Assembly: GCA_037974965.1 (NCBI GenBank)
Contig: JBBPFI010000002.1
Location: 124,001 to 188,000, forward strand
DNA from: Dacryopinax spathularia
Taxonomy: Eukaryota; Basidiomycota; Dacrymycetes; Dacrymycetales; Dacrymycetaceae
Reading direction: 5' to 3'
Length of the DNA: 64,000 nt
Part shown: positions 11,249-21,365 of the stretch, piece after piece
Numbering within the stretch: position 1 is the stretch's first letter
Layout of the letters: every line of letters begins with the position of its first letter
Made by a program: the position numbers and the translations under genes
Notes under the pieces: generated by a model
Told to the model about the DNA's origin: nothing
The model's database searches: none
What the model saw: the letters and a program-made list of their open reading frames with translations, nothing else

Positions 11249-12134
11249 TCAGCCACGGCAGTGATTGAACCCCGCACCGCAGAAGGAAGCCACGATCAGG
11301 TAGACAATGAGCTGCACATATTGCGTCAGCAATACATTCAGGAAGAACGAAGGAGAAGGAGAAAGACGCACGATCAACACAAACCCACTCAACACCAAAA
11401 TCTTCTGATTCTTCCAAAACTGCTGCCTCCTCACATTCCTCGCCCCCCTCCTGAACGCATACGCCTGCCCGGCCATATTGTCCGTCTTGTCGACGAGCAG
11501 CTCGATCCGCTCCCCGCGCGAGAGGATCTGTTCCACGTTTTGGACCATGATGTTCTTTACGGATTGGAGGTCGGATTGGGCTTGGGTGAGCGCGTCGGGT
11601 GGGGGGGAGGTCGTGTATTGGTGCATGAGCTGCGGGGCGGGTCAGTATATCCCATCTTCTGGGCAAGCATCGCACCAGGCAGAAAGCGGAAGCAGGAAAC
11701 AGAAGGTAGAAGGCAGAAGGCAGAAGGCAGAGAGAAGGCGCACCTTCCCGATCTCCTCCGAGAACTCGTTCAGCCCATAAGCCGGCACATCAAATATAAC
11801 CTCCGGACTATACGTGCTCGTAAACTTCCTCTGCAGCTCCGCCAGGAACGCGAACGGCATCCTCCGCCCGACACTGTCGTCCGCCATGACGAGGTAGGTG
11901 AGGCCGCCTTCGGATATATAGTGGAAGAGGTATTGTTCCCATACGTAGGTCAGCTTGCTGTTGTTGGGCGGGATCTTGGAGAGGATCGTTTGGACCGCTG
12001 CGACCGCACGTTCAGTACGGAGCATAACAGGTATGTAGATGACGCTGCGCACCTTGTGAGAAATCCCGCCTCCCCTCCGAGTTCTCAGCGAGAATCACAT
12101 TCCCCCTCGCGACAAGTGCGTGAATCAACGACAT
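11249..12134 (-). CDS. VAMP7-like longin R-SNARE
   Basis: Exons 12134-12053, 11997-11744, 11629-11372 and 11311-11249 give 218 residues. It starts MSLIHALVARGNVILAE, the classic longin-domain opening (about 1-110). The R-SNARE motif spans about 125-185, with the zero-layer Arg in NVEQILSRGERIELLV. A single C-terminal membrane anchor (about 188-212) is split by the last intron. It should act in vesicle fusion with endosomal or vacuolar membranes. Intron 2 (11630-11743) is longer than its neighbours and holds a short GGCAGAA tandem repeat. It is divergent from Sec61 beta with only 243 bases between the start codons, so the promoters must overlap or abut. Confidence 0.9.
11701..11735. repeat. 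Short GGCAGAA tandem repeat in an intron
   Basis: Several near-exact copies of a 7-base purine-rich unit lie inside intron 2 of the VAMP7-like gene. A simple microsatellite-like tract. Confidence 0.7.
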
Positions 12135-12377
12135 CCTGTTCCTCTTCCCTGTTCTCTTTCCAGGCGTATGAATGCAGAGAATGAGCGCTCGAAAGGATAT
12201 GTGAGCAAGCAAGGCCGACAAGCGTCACCGGCGCTCTTGGCTGCGCTATCACCCTCTCACGGGCGGGTGGGTGTTCTGCACCGCCCCTCGGGATCAACCC
12301 GTTTCACCCTTCTCTCTCCACGTCCCCTGCTTTCGAGCTGGTCGTCCGCCGCACAGAACTCCACGTCCAACCACAGA

Positions 12378-12949
12378 ATGGTGAGTCCTCTTACTGCTGC
12401 GCTAAAATGTTGGAATGCTGATGAGAGTGATGGTATGATAGTCCGACTCATCACGCCCCACTTCGCCTATCGGGAACGGTCCCGCTCCTAGGACACAGGG
12501 CCCAGCAGGTGTTGTTCGGTACGCCTCCTTCCCTCGTGCTCCTTCTCCCTTACTCGTGCTGATCGCAAGGATGTGTGTAGCCGTCGCGCCGCCTCGTCGA
12601 AGGACGTCACTGCCCGTCCGAACTCGGCGCGCGCTGCTGGTGCGGGAGGGAGTAGCAGCACTATGATGCGACTCTATACGAACGATGATTCGGCTGGGTT
12701 GAAAGTGTACGTCCCCCATCCCGAACTTCTCCTCCTCCCTCCTCCGGCTCCTTCTCCTTCCCGTCCCTTCTCTTCCGCCGCGTTCGCCTCTCTGGACTGT
12801 GTTGTGATTGAGAGGAAGCGTGTTATGGGCTGGTTGCTGACTTTAGGTGCAGAGATCCCTACGTCGTCCTCGTCCTGTCGATATGCTTCATAGGCTCCGT
12901 CTTCTTCTTGCACATCGCAGCGAAGGTCATTCGGGCGTTCACCAAATAA
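12378..12949 (+). CDS. SBH1: Sec61 translocon beta subunit
   Basis: Exons 12378-12380, 12442-12518, 12581-12706 and 12853-12949 encode 100 residues. The first coding exon is the ATG alone. The family core is clear: RRRAASSKDVTARPNSARAA, GGSSSTMMRLYTNDDSAGLK, then one C-terminal membrane helix in VDPYVVLVLSICFIGSVFFL. It is the tail-anchored beta subunit of the ER protein-conducting channel. Exon 2 was extended to 12518 (gtacgc donor), because the upstream gtgttg would put the next exon out of phase. It shares a 243-base divergent promoter region with the VAMP7-like SNARE, so two secretory-pathway genes may be co-regulated (inference). Confidence 0.92.
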
Positions 12950-13553
12950 GCTTCGAGCGGCAGAGAGCTTAAATGGCGCTGCTTGCGGCGCTCTGGGCAT
13001 GTCCGGGGATGGTATGTGCTGGGTAGGCGGGGCGGGAGTAGCCGACGGGACTGTATATTTTCCGAGGGGTGGTGTTATACCAGAACATTATTCTGCGCCT
13101 GCGTGCTTCGAACCCCACTACTGCAACCTTCCAGTCGTTTTTCTTCTCTGGCTGGGGAATGCACCACGGGAGGAGCCTCGGAAAGGTCGTGGGCGATTGT
13201 CGAATGGGTTCATGTCTGTCACGTCTGGACGCCGTCGTAGTGAGAAACAGCCGAGCGCGGTGCGTTTCCGTATCTCGTGCACCCGCATTACGGCCCCGCC
13301 TTGATGCCGGCCGTTGCGTCCTAAGATACTCAGTCTTCCGCCTGTCCACCCCAGGCTCCAGCTCGCTTTCCCGCCCAACACCCTTCTGTCGGTGTTAACC
13401 CTTCGGTCTAATCGCCGATACCCTAACTCGCGCGTCATCGTCCGATCATCGTCTTCTCCTTCCTTAGACCACGACCCTATCCCTCCCTATCCTTCCAAAC
13501 TCAGTACAGTACACGACCGCAGCTGGCCGAAAGGGCGGCGGTCCAATCGCGTT
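12950..13553. other. Intergenic, no gene recognised
   Basis: 604 bases between two plus-strand genes. The Aim32-like frame is open upstream to about 13314 but only from a non-ATG codon, so this part is treated as leader and promoter. No clear control element was found. Confidence 0.3.
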
Positions 13554-15709
13554 ATGCGCATATCCAATCCCCTCCTCCTGCGCAGTGCCCCCCTTAGTCC
13601 TATACACTCTCATCGCCAAGTGCATTCCCCAGTCTCGTACTCGAGCTGGAGCGCCTTCCTATCGACTCGAACCTGTCTCCGAGGAGCCCAATCCCTTTCC
13701 GCATGGCCGAATAGGAATAGGTCTAGCATTAGGAGAAGAAGCATACACTCCTCCTCCCCTACCCGGCTGGACGATAACGACAAAGCCCTCCTCGCCTGGC
13801 TTGAGGAACAAGAGTCCAAGACCCACCTCTGGAAAGAATGGAACGAGATCCAAGCCGCCCGCGCAGCCGACAAAGCCCGCGAGCTCGCCGATGCCGAAGC
13901 CCGGCGGGAACAAGCCGCCGACCCGGAGGGCTACGCCGCCGCCCAAGCTCAAAAAAGGGCCGACCAGTTAGCACGGGAGAGGGAGGAGAGGAGGAAGGTG
14001 GAGCAGGGGGAGGCGAGGCTGTGGGAAGTGGGAGGGGCGCAGGAATATGGACATCATTTTGTGTTGCATGCGGAGGTTCCGCCCACGAGATGGCCGGCCA
14101 AGTGGGGGGAAGAGAGTTTTGAGGGGGAGGTGGGGGGGATGGTAAGGAGGGTCGGGGGGTTGGTGCATTTTGCGACTGTGGGGGGGTGGCCGGAGCCGCC
14201 TGTTCGGGAGGACGAGTCAGACGAGAGGTGGAAGAAGGAGGAGCCGGCGAAGAAGGAGGAGGAGGAGGAGGAAGCGAAGCAAGAGGAGGAGGAGGAGCAG
14301 GAGGAGGAGGAGGAGCAGGAGAAGCCGAAGCCCAGGAGAAGGCGGAAGAAAGCCGAGATTGAGCTCGAGGCAGAGCTCGCTCGGCAGAAAGCGGAAGAGC
14401 AAGCGAAGCAGAAAGAGCGCGCCAAACGGCCCGAATTCTGGGACGGCTACCGACTCCCGCTCTATCCTACCCTGTTCACCCATGGCCGCTGGCCCCGCTT
14501 GTTCACTAACCACATCACGCCCAACAGGTGGGACGACCCGCCCTGGAACCTCTACTCCGACCTCGACCCGACGAACTCGATCGTCGTCCGGGAGTCGCAT
14601 GTCTATGTCTGTACGCATGGGAATAGGGACTGCCGGTGTGGGGAGACGGGAGGGGCGGTTTTTGAGGGGCTGAGGGAGGCGTTGCGGGAGAGGGAGGAGA
14701 GGTTGGGAAGGGAGGAGGGGAAGGCGAGGTTGAGGGAGATCACGCATGTGGGGGGGCATAAATGGGCGGGGAACGTGATTGTTTACCCGCAGGGGGATTG
14801 GTGCGTGCCTTCTCCTACTCCTATACCATTGCTTCTCCTTTTCTTCTCCTCTCACCCCCCTCCCCTTGGTACGAAGCTGCTGTACCCGTACTAATGCGTG
14901 GAAACAGGTACGGCACGATCACCCCCCAAGACATCCCAAAACTAATGGACTACATCTTCACCCCTCGCCAACTCTCCTCAATCTCAATCCCCCCCACACC
15001 AGGCGAGGAAACCAACCAAAGAGCCTGGGAGTTCAAGCTAGACGAAATCCCCATCTGGGCCGAGAAATGGCGTGGCCGTATGGGGCTCAACCTCGAGCAA
15101 CGCAAGCAGCTCTACGGCCGCTGGGTCGGAGTTCCCCCTACGCTCACACTCCACCCCCCACCCACCGTCGCCGCCGAGCCCGAAACCCAGAAACAGCAAG
15201 AGACCGAAGTGGAGAAAGTGCAACTAACATTCGCACTCCCCAACGCCCGCACGCTCACCCTACCCGTCCCGAAGGGTCAGAGCCTTATGCAAGTTTGCAG
15301 GCAGCTGGCGAGAGAGGGAAGGAGGGCGTTTGATAGTGTTGAGGGCACTTGTGGGGGGAATTTGGAGTGCGCGACTTGTCATGTGTATTTCTTGCGGGCG
15401 GGGGAGGGGTATCCGGAGAGGGGTGCATCGTCATCCACATTATCGTCACCTACCACAACAACATCATCGACAACACAAGCATCTCCAAGATCCCCAACAA
15501 CGCCAAACCAAGACGAAGTAGCCGGAAACGAGACAGAACCGGCCGAACCACCCCCCATCCCCCCTCCCTCAGAAGCAGAAGAAGACATGCTCCTCTATGC
15601 CATAGATGCGCGGGAGGGGATGAGCAGACTGAGTTGCCAGATCGTGGTTACTGATGAGTTGGCGGGGTGGTGTGAGAGGGGGGGGAGGATTGGGGTGCCG
15701 CGGTTTTGA
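13554..15709 (+). CDS. Aim32/Apd1-like thioredoxin-like protein fused to an adrenodoxin-type ferredoxin
   Basis: Two exons (13554-14800, 14908-15709) give 682 residues. The N-terminus is Arg/Ser-rich with no acidic residues for about 70 positions and includes RRRSIHSSS, a likely mitochondrial presequence. A charged coiled region and a Glu-run tract (about 225-260) follow. The sucrase/ferredoxin-like (Aim32/Apd1) part has VCTHGNRDCRCG (Cys 353, 360, 362) and HVGGHKWAGN (398-407), whose two His are cluster ligands in this family. After a linker comes a [2Fe-2S] ferredoxin domain: Cys 564, 570, 573 in the C-x5-C-x2-C spacing and a fourth Cys at 659 in SCQIVV. A low-complexity T/S/P insert of about 60 residues separates third and fourth ligands. 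Two iron-sulphur modules in one chain suggest mitochondrial electron transfer or redox control. Confidence 0.85.
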
Positions 15710-16272
15710 GTGGGACTCTCGACTCAGAGGAGGAGGTTGGACGTCGGGAGAGAGGGGGGATGTTCTGTTAGATTCTACTGGACGCCTCGGCTTTCTTGCT
15801 GTCCCATCGGCGGACCGGGGCCGATGGACGCCCAGAGGTCGGGAATCACGGATGGTTGTTGGAGCTCCGAACAACGGCCGCTCGTTCGGCTCCGGTAGCC
15901 TTCGAAGCCAGCGATCCCGCATACAGCAGATCACCGGATGGATCCAGGGATATGGATCCGCGAGTGTTCTCCAGCCCGTATCGGCGTCTTCTTCTACATT
16001 TCCGTTCTCCGGGAATGGGATCGCTGGTGGAGGACGAAAGGATGAGGCTTTCCGTAGTAAGGGAGGACGTAATGACTAAACGCTCCGACCGCTTGGGGCG
16101 AGTAACTCCGATGGGCGTCTGGGTTGCCGTTTTGGGTTATCTGATTGCCTTTCCTGTCTACTTCCCTGCATAATGGAAGAGAGGAAAGTCTTGGCACTCT
16201 GGCGAGACCGACTACCTGCCTCTCTCAGTTCCTTCTTCTCTGCCCTGCTCCTCCTCCTCCTCGTCGCCCGCC
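15710..16272. other. Intergenic, no gene recognised
   Basis: 563 bases between two plus-strand genes. A 141-aa frame at 15654-16079 overlaps the end of the previous gene and shows no recognisable features. Confidence 0.3.
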
Positions 16273-17970
16273 ATGTCCCCCCACCCTAGCAAACCGCCCA
16301 CCATCCGACTCCTCTGCCTCCTGCTCACCCTCACACTCCTCACACTCCTCCCGACCCTCCTCTACCTCCAATGGTCCTATATCCTCACCACTCTCCACAC
16401 AGCATCAGCCTCGTCTCACTTCTCAGCGCTCTCGACAGGATGGGCAAAACTGTCAGAGCCTATTGATTTTAGTTGGTCTGCTTCGCCTTTCTCTGGCTTG
16501 TCTTCGGTCTCGTCCTCTCTTGCCTCGTCCTCAGATGGCGGGGAAGGGTGCTATGAACCTTTCAGGCAGCCGGGGATGATATACTGGGGCTCCTCAGCTA
16601 ACGAGACCCGCTGGGTACCATTTCCCACCGCCGATGAGGCCTATGACAGCGACGCCATGCCGAGTCTTGTTGAGCTGGACAGGGAGTGGAAAGGGCTGAC
16701 GGAGGAGGAGATGCTGAGCTTGGGAGCGGCGGAGAGGCTCATGATGGATGTTGCTGAGGGAGGTGGAGAGTGGGCAGGGGGGAGGAGGGTGTTGTTCATC
16801 GGTTCCAGGTGCGCTCCCCCCTCGCTTCCTCCTCCAGTTTCTCTTCTCTTTACCTCACGGTCGTGCGGATCGGCTGATGTTTTCCACAGCCATGATCGCA
16901 ATAACGTCCAGAACTTTTGTACCTACGTAGATGGACGGTTCGTGAGCTGGGGTGGTCACCTAGGCGGGTACTGCTCCATCGACCGGCTAGACCTAATAAT
17001 CATGTACTGGTTCCTGTACGTCCTCCCTCTCCTTCCCTCCTTCCCTCCTTCCCTCCTTCTCTCCCTTCCTCTTCCCCTTCCTCCGGCCTCAGACTAAGAG
17101 CCCCTCAGAGTAGGAGTCCCCGATGGCCCGTACCCCTGGCACGCACCCTCCGAAGCCCGCCCCATCATCCCTGAAGAACGGATAGCGGAGATCTTTTTGC
17201 CTAGGATTGAGCAGGATGGGCTGGCGCCGTTCGAGCCGGATTTGGTTGTGGTGACGAGTTTGTTCTGGGATACGGATCATTTGTTCGATAAGGTGCGCCT
17301 TCTGCACCATTGCCCCCTCGTCGTTCGGGAGAACAGTAGCTCACGCGCGGGATAGTATTTCGTCGAATTCAACATCAAGCGCCCCTCCTCCCTCGGCCTC
17401 ACATACCCAGAAGTCCGCTGGCACCAAACGCGCACCACGCACCTAATCCACACGATCCGGAGCACCTTCCCCCCGCAGACACCGATGATGTACCGCTCGC
17501 GCCATCTAAGAGCGTCGAACGATAGGGGGTTGATGCTTAGAGTGGCGCAGTTGGATCAGGGGTGGATGAGGGTGTGTGAGAGGGAGGGGGTGAGGGTGTT
17601 TGATTGGGGAGGGAGGTTGGAGGGGTATACGGAGTGCGTCCCTTTCCTTTCCTCCTCCTCGTCCCTTCTTCTTCGTCTGCTCCTGTTCTCGACCCCTTGT
17701 TTCTGCTTCCTGGCGACTGAGCCGGACTGTGCGGAGAATGAGGGAGAAGCGTGTGACGAAGCATAGGCTGACGTTCTGAACTAGCTTCTACGACAACCGC
17801 CAGCATTTCCCCGCAGGACCCGTAACCTGGTTATTCGGCGAGTACGTACCTCTCCCCCTCTCCTCTACGAAAGCTCGCCGTTCGGATACTGACGGCGGAT
17901 GTGTAGCATGATGCTGTTCTATCTGAGGGAAGCGATGGATCTGGAAAGATGGTGGGGTTGTTTGCGTTAA
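16273..17970 (+). CDS. SGNH/PC-esterase-like type II membrane protein with altered block I
   Basis: Exons 16273-16808, 16890-17015, 17109-17292, 17356-17633, 17785-17841 and 17907-17970 give 414 residues. An N-terminal anchor (about 14-36) precedes a stem and a lumenal domain closely related to the 7286-8782 gene: GMIYWGSSANETRWVPFP, FEPDLVVVTSLFWDTDH, LRVAQLDQGWMRVCE and FYDNRQHFPAGPVTWLFG. Intron 1 splits block I as in the paralogue, but the spliced motif reads Gly-Ser-Ser rather than Gly-Asp-Ser, so the nucleophile is kept and the Asp is lost. It also lacks the intron its paralogue has at 7736-7784. Intron 2 holds a pyrimidine repeat. Presumed glycan O-acyl transferase or esterase in the Golgi; it may be altered in activity. 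Confidence 0.8.
17030..17080 (+). repeat. Pyrimidine (ccttccct) tandem repeat in an intron
   Basis: A run of short C/T-only units fills intron 2 of the SGNH-like gene. Simple sequence, possibly helping acceptor choice. Confidence 0.6.
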
Positions 17971-18629
17971 GCTAGTGAGCTGCGGGAGTTCAAACTGTTA
18001 GTAAGTAGTAGACCCGGCATGACTAAATCCCATTAGAATGCAGACCTCAGGCGCGCGTGCCCTGAAACCATTATTGTAACCGTCGTGCTTCTCTTTCACC
18101 GAGTCGGAAGGGTCGCAGTGCCTGCCATTAAAGGTAATACGCACGTCGTAAGAGGACGATGAACTGATGTCCCGATATGGGAAGAAGAACCATACATACC
18201 GATCAATGTCTCAGCTTTAAAAGGCAAAAATGTTTGACATAAGCTAATCTTCTTTCTCGGTAAGCGATCGTGGAGCAAGGAGGCGAAAATGTGGGGCCCA
18301 GGCCCCACATTCCCCGTTCCTTACGTTGTTTAACAGGGGTCGGAGAGTCGGCATTTTGATCGTGCGGATACCGGCAGGAGCCGACCGGTATGCCCGGAAG
18401 CGCCAAGCCCGGAATGATCTTGCATTCCGATCTTGCCACAAAGGACCCTGAGTGTACCCCGGATTTTTTTGCGGCGCGGTGCATTTTCTATGCAGAACAC
18501 AGCTCGTGCTTCTTTTACAGTAGCATACAATAGCCCAGTTCGTGCCTCGTTACATGTCGACCAAAGTACAAAAAGGAAGATAACCAGCCGGCGGGTGATG
18601 ATCCGTTGTCTATTTTTACCTTCATCCTC
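17971..18629. other. Intergenic, no gene recognised
   Basis: 659 bases. It marks the change from the SGNH/ferredoxin region to the CPL1-like cluster and is visibly less GC-rich than the coding DNA on its left. Several short minus-strand frames here are overlapping and unsupported. Confidence 0.3.
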
Positions 18630-19505
18630 ATGCCTCGCACGTCTTTTGTCCTGCTCTGGATTATCTTAACGTTCCTTCGGATCTCACCTGCTTCGGCCGA
18701 CTTTTACTGTTCTGTGCGGACCTTGCTGGCGATTGCGGAGTAGAGTGACGCTCATTCGTTTTCTCGGTAAACAGGCCAGTGCGGATTGCTCGACCTCGGA
18801 AGGCTCGGTCGGTGTTTGTCGGAATAACCATTGCTATTACGGTAAGTTCTCCTGCTGGGGTATAATCCCACTTTCGAAAGCTGACTGTTGAAGTACAGAA
18901 TCCTGTCACGGCCTGCAGGGTGTACGTCTAATTCCTGGTCTCATAAGGACACGTTTCTCATATACGGTTAGTACGCGACAGACTTTAGCAACTGCCTCGT
19001 GAACGACGATGGCGTCCCGATCTGCCGATGTACATCATCAGATTCAGGCAGCGACAACCCTCGACGACGGCGTGATCTCCCGCCAACCTGTCCAAAGGGC
19101 GAGCAGCTATGCCCCGTCTTTCATGGTCGGGGAGGAAGCAAGTGCGTCGATATCATGCAGGATGTCGAGTCGTGCGGCGGATGCTCGACGCCGGACGGGG
19201 ACGGACCAGGCGTGGACTGTACAGATCTCGACGGCGCGGGGGATGTAGCCTGTGTCAAAGGCGTCTGCGTGATCAGTCAGTCCTCTCTTCATGTTATGTG
19301 CCTTGATGGACGCTTACACACTTTACTTGCCGTAGATGAATGTGCCCCTGGATATATGTTCAACAAGAAGCATACGGCGTGTATACTCACGCCTAGGAGA
19401 TATTACCAGCCGAGCAGATCCTGGATAAGTCGGCACGCAGAGTATTCACCCATTTCTTCAGCACGTCCATATTCAAGCCGCTCACGAACATACCCTAGCC
19501 CATGA
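18630..19505 (+). CDS. CPL1-like cysteine-rich secreted protein, copy A
   Basis: Exons 18630-18713, 18775-18841, 18899-18921, 18972-19275 and 19336-19505 give 215 residues. A signal peptide ends near ISPASA, before DFYC. The mature protein carries the CPL1-like pattern: paired cysteines in exons 2-3, an RRRRDL hinge, CPKGEQLCPVFHGRGG, KCVDIMQDVESCGGC, GPGVDCTDLDG, VCVINECAPGYMF. The family is named after Cryptococcus Cpl1, a secreted protein linked to capsule and host interaction; the molecular function is not settled. The five-exon plan, with a 23-nt third exon, is shared by all copies here. The tail after the last cysteine is longer than in the other copies. Intron 4 is in frame with its flanks, so it could be retained. 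Confidence 0.82.
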
Positions 19506-20569
19506 ACACATACCTCCAAGATAGAGAAGACAAGATTACTGAAGCAGCAACCGCACTGATTCCCCCACAAGATTCGGCGACAGCTTGCTTATGCAGAAAG
19601 GAAAGGACACCATGGACACATTGGGCCGAGAGAGACCGATCGGGTTACGGGGCAGGGGCATCGCTCACTTTGTAGCCGATAGACCTGGGCGAGAGTTGGT
19701 AGCCTCGAGGGTGCGGTGCTGGATGGTACTCCCTTCCCGTGACGACAACCGAGCTCAGAGCTCCGTGCGCGCGCTCTGGCGCCAGATTCTCCCGTTTGAT
19801 AGTATACCACATCATCGTTATACACTCTGTATGAGCTGGGAAGGACGGCAGGAATAGTATGCACCTCAAGCAACTGAGGTTCATGCCTTAGATACTGATG
19901 GTATTGTGTCAGATGCTGTGCTGATGGACCCCTTGGCCTTTTTCCTTGTGGTCTGCCCTCTGAGGTCCTTGCTATGATACTCGTCTGTACACTTCTCTCG
20001 TGATTAACGCCTCCAGGTGATGCTCAAACTTCGAAACAAGCATGTCCAGCGGCGATCCGCCGGACTTGCACTGCAGGAGTCGCCTGACGACGGGATTTCG
20101 CATACCGGCGGTATGGCACCTCGAGAAGCGTCCGGGTGTTTCACGGCCATCACCGGCAGAAGACCGATTGTATTGTAGGCTTCTGGAAGACCCCATCTGA
20201 TTATCTCCCGAAGGTCCCGGCGGGTCCGAAGGAGGAGGAGGAAACTTGCAGCCTGCATTTGTCTGCCAAAATGTATCGGCATCGACGTACTTACATTGGG
20301 GAGTACCGGCCACCTGAGGGCATCATACCTCTTGTTAATTCTTGCTTTGAAGAGTGCCTGCGACTGGACATTGTTGTAGCCAAGAAGAAGAGAGAAAAAC
20401 TTCAAGGCACACCGCAAACCATAAAAATATGGACGGAAGGATTCATTCTCGTAATCTCCTTGACGCTTCTTCCGGCATCCGACTTCACCATCTTCCGGGA
20501 TGATGGCCCATTTTCCCCTGGAGTATAAAGGCTGAGACAGCAACGGCCTAACGCGCCAACCTGCGCGTC
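19506..20569. other. Intergenic, with TATA-like box for copy B
   Basis: About 1.06 kb. A gtataaag at about 20522-20529 lies 41-48 bases before the copy B start. A minus-strand frame of 179 codons (20004-20543) spans this region but has no upstream ATG, no family signature and overlaps the promoter, so it is not called. Confidence 0.4.
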
Positions 20570-21365
20570 ATGGACCAAATGTCTCTGACCTCTTTCCTCT
20601 TTGTTTGGCTCCTCATATCAGTCGCAGGGTTCCTGCCTGTCTCAGCCGACTTCTACTGCACCGTAACCCCTTACTGACTCTCCGTGTGAGCCCGCCAAGT
20701 GAAGCGGTACTACAGGCCGACAGTCAATGCCCTGCGTCGGTCGGTGGGCTCCCCCGTTGTGTTTCTAATCACTGCTACTTCGGTGCGTATCGGTCTGCCC
20801 AGGTTTTTGAAGGTCGAGCTGACTGATTGGCATAGATGGATGTTATAGCGCCAGTGGCGTACGTGACTGACTCTATTTGGAGGATTAATGCTTATGTACC
20901 ACCGTTCTAGTACACGACCGACTGGAGCAACTGCACGCCAGTTGGTCCGCTTCAATTCTGCCGCTGCAAGGCCTCGTCTGGGAGCGATTTCCGCCGACGC
21001 CGTGATATCCAGTTGACCTGCCCGACGGGATACGAATTGTGCCCCGCCTTAGAGAGTGGTACCGGGAGCGAGTGTGTTAATGTCCAGTGAGACATCGAGT
21101 CGTGCGGCGGTTGCCTTACCCTCGATGGACTCGGGAAGGGGGTGGATTGTACGGCCATCGACGGTGTCGGAGATGTTGCCTGCATCAACGGGGCCTGCGT
21201 CATCCGTAAGCTTTTGCCTCGCAAGTAGTGGTTTTCCGTGCCCTATTGATGCTCTTCGAAGGCGATTGTGCTCCTGAATACGTCCTTGACCAGGGACAGG
21301 CGGGGTGTGTGCGCGGTTCTGAACTTCATAGCCAGGCAAGCAGATTCAGGATAAGCAGGGGTTAA
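20570..21365 (+). pseudogene. CPL1-like copy B with an in-frame stop
   Basis: The five-exon structure is intact (20570-20662, 20716-20782, 20836-20858, 20911-21205, 21262-21365) and all splice sites look usable. A good signal peptide ends before DFYC. However, TGA at 21088-21090 interrupts exon 4 exactly where the other copies read ECVD..(N/Q)D(I/V)ESCGGC: here it is ECVNVQ-stop-DIESCGGC. Downstream of the stop the CPL1 cysteine framework, the last intron and a normal terminus are preserved, so the lesion is probably recent. It could be a sequencing error, a polymorphism or a readthrough codon. The product would otherwise be about 215 residues; as read it stops about two-thirds of the way through. 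Confidence 0.75.

Noticed and set aside
11249-11311. Candidate tRNA B-box (gttcaatc-like sequence)
   Set aside because: It lies inside the last exon of the VAMP7-like SNARE and no A-box or cloverleaf could be drawn.
10233-11675. 480-codon minus-strand frame across the NmrA-like gene
   Set aside because: It is antisense to three well-supported exons, has low-complexity Ser/Pro/Arg composition and no motif; typical shadow frame of GC-rich coding DNA.
14222-14345. GAG-rich tract as a microsatellite locus
   Set aside because: It is coding DNA for a Glu run in the Aim32-like fusion protein with interruptions; described there rather than as an independent repeat.
20004-20543. 179-codon minus-strand frame between CPL1-like copies A and B
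   Set aside because: Opens with a non-ATG codon, no signal peptide or family motif, and lies over the TATA box and promoter of copy B.
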